A DNA stretch of 5,230 nt, taken from assembly GCA_009827215.1 (NCBI GenBank), contig WUAJ01000170.1, forward strand, positions 1 through 5,230, given 5' to 3'. Below, one piece after another: positions 4,990 through 5,230 of the stretch. This DNA is from Phycisphaeraceae bacterium. GTDB taxonomy: Bacteria; Planctomycetota; Phycisphaerae; Phycisphaerales; UBA1924. Below the pieces are notes generated by a model that ran no database searches, was not told where the DNA came from, and was given only the letters and a program-made list of their open reading frames with translations. The first letter of the stretch is position 1. Each line of letters opens with the position of its first letter. Position numbers and translations under genes: made by a program.

Positions 4990-5230
4990 TACGCGGCTTC
5001 GGAGAAGTCGTCGTAGTCTTCGTTGAACTCGTCGAACGCGGAGTCATCGTCTCCGAATGCGGCTTCAAAGGCTTCGAGCGCTTCGTCGGTGAGTTCGGAT
5101 TCTGACTTTGGTCCACGGTTGGCGGGCGCGGCGGAGATGGCGCTGGTCTCTGCGGTGGTGAAGCGCTCGGCCCAACGGTCGGGACGGACATTGGATGGGG
5201 TGTCCGGTGCTTCGCGCCAGTCCTCGGCGT
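4989..5230 (-). CDS. Unidentified protein, acidic C-terminus only
   Basis: The last 79 residues of a protein whose 5' end lies beyond the right edge; the TAA stop is complementary to 4989-4991. I chose this frame because it is open throughout, its codons end mostly in C or G like the neighbouring genes, and its composition is protein-like. The other open frame here gives a low-complexity Pro/Ser/Thr shadow. The visible part runs from DWREAPDTPSNVRPDRWAERF through a short Ala/Ser-rich linker to a strongly acidic tail: the final 35 residues hold 15 Asp or Glu and no Lys or Arg, with Phe or Tyr spaced every 3-7 residues (EAFEAAF, SAFDEFNEDYDDF). Such tails are often disordered and bind partners, but no family is recognised. 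It is GC-rich and ends exactly where the AT-rich island begins. Confidence 0.7.
   Translation of the reverse strand, partial: AEDWREAPDTPSNVRPDRWAERFTTAETSAISAAPANRGPKSESELTDEALEAFEAAFGDDDSAFDEFNEDYDDFSEAA

Noticed and set aside
4985..5191. A 68-residue Pro/Ser/Thr-rich minus-strand frame at the right end.
   Set aside because: Low-complexity out-of-frame reading of the GC-rich right-hand gene, whose proper frame ends at 4989 and has typical codon use.
1..5230. CRISPR arrays, tRNA or rRNA genes, transposases.
   Set aside because: No regularly spaced repeats, cloverleaf-like segments, or mobility proteins are visible.

Overview
The window is a compact piece of bacterial chromosome with five protein genes on the minus strand (two cut by the window edges) and one on the plus strand. 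Most of it is GC-rich: 60-base lines counted by hand give 57-73% GC. The coding strands of the minus genes are rich in C and A. Only the ferredoxin gene has a clear Shine-Dalgarno sequence. Gene content and style would fit a Planctomycetota (Phycisphaerae-like) genome, but that is an inference and no marker here proves it.

Left part (1-2038), minus strand. A CNNM/DUF21-CBS membrane protein (CorC/HlyC-like, 3' end off the window) lies 3 bases downstream of an M42/M20-type zinc metallopeptidase, so the two are probably co-transcribed. A 122-base divergent intergenic region (2039-2160) separates the peptidase from a plus-strand 7Fe-type ferredoxin (2161-2421). The ferredoxin has a good ribosome binding site and a strong intrinsic terminator. 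That terminator lies inside the 3' coding end of the convergent neighbour.

Middle part (2442-3464), minus strand. An exported alpha/beta hydrolase carries a canonical EF-hand calcium loop in its cap region. Its start codon lies in the stem of a near-perfect 16-bp hairpin, with a further palindrome and inverted repeat just upstream. This looks like a translational control element or a recombination scar.

Right part (3503-4988), minus strand. An AT-rich island (37-45% GC in sampled lines) holds one intact gene: a pentapeptide-repeat protein with 27 uninterrupted in-register repeats and a C-terminal membrane region. It is bordered by palindromes on both sides, with a short 7-bp direct repeat just outside, and looks like an acquired accessory gene. 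At the far right (4989-5230), GC-rich sequence resumes with the acidic C-terminus of an unidentified protein.

The genes do not form one obvious pathway. The most distinctive features are the low-GC pentapeptide/membrane gene, the structured leader over the hydrolase start codon, and the terminator embedded in a convergent gene.
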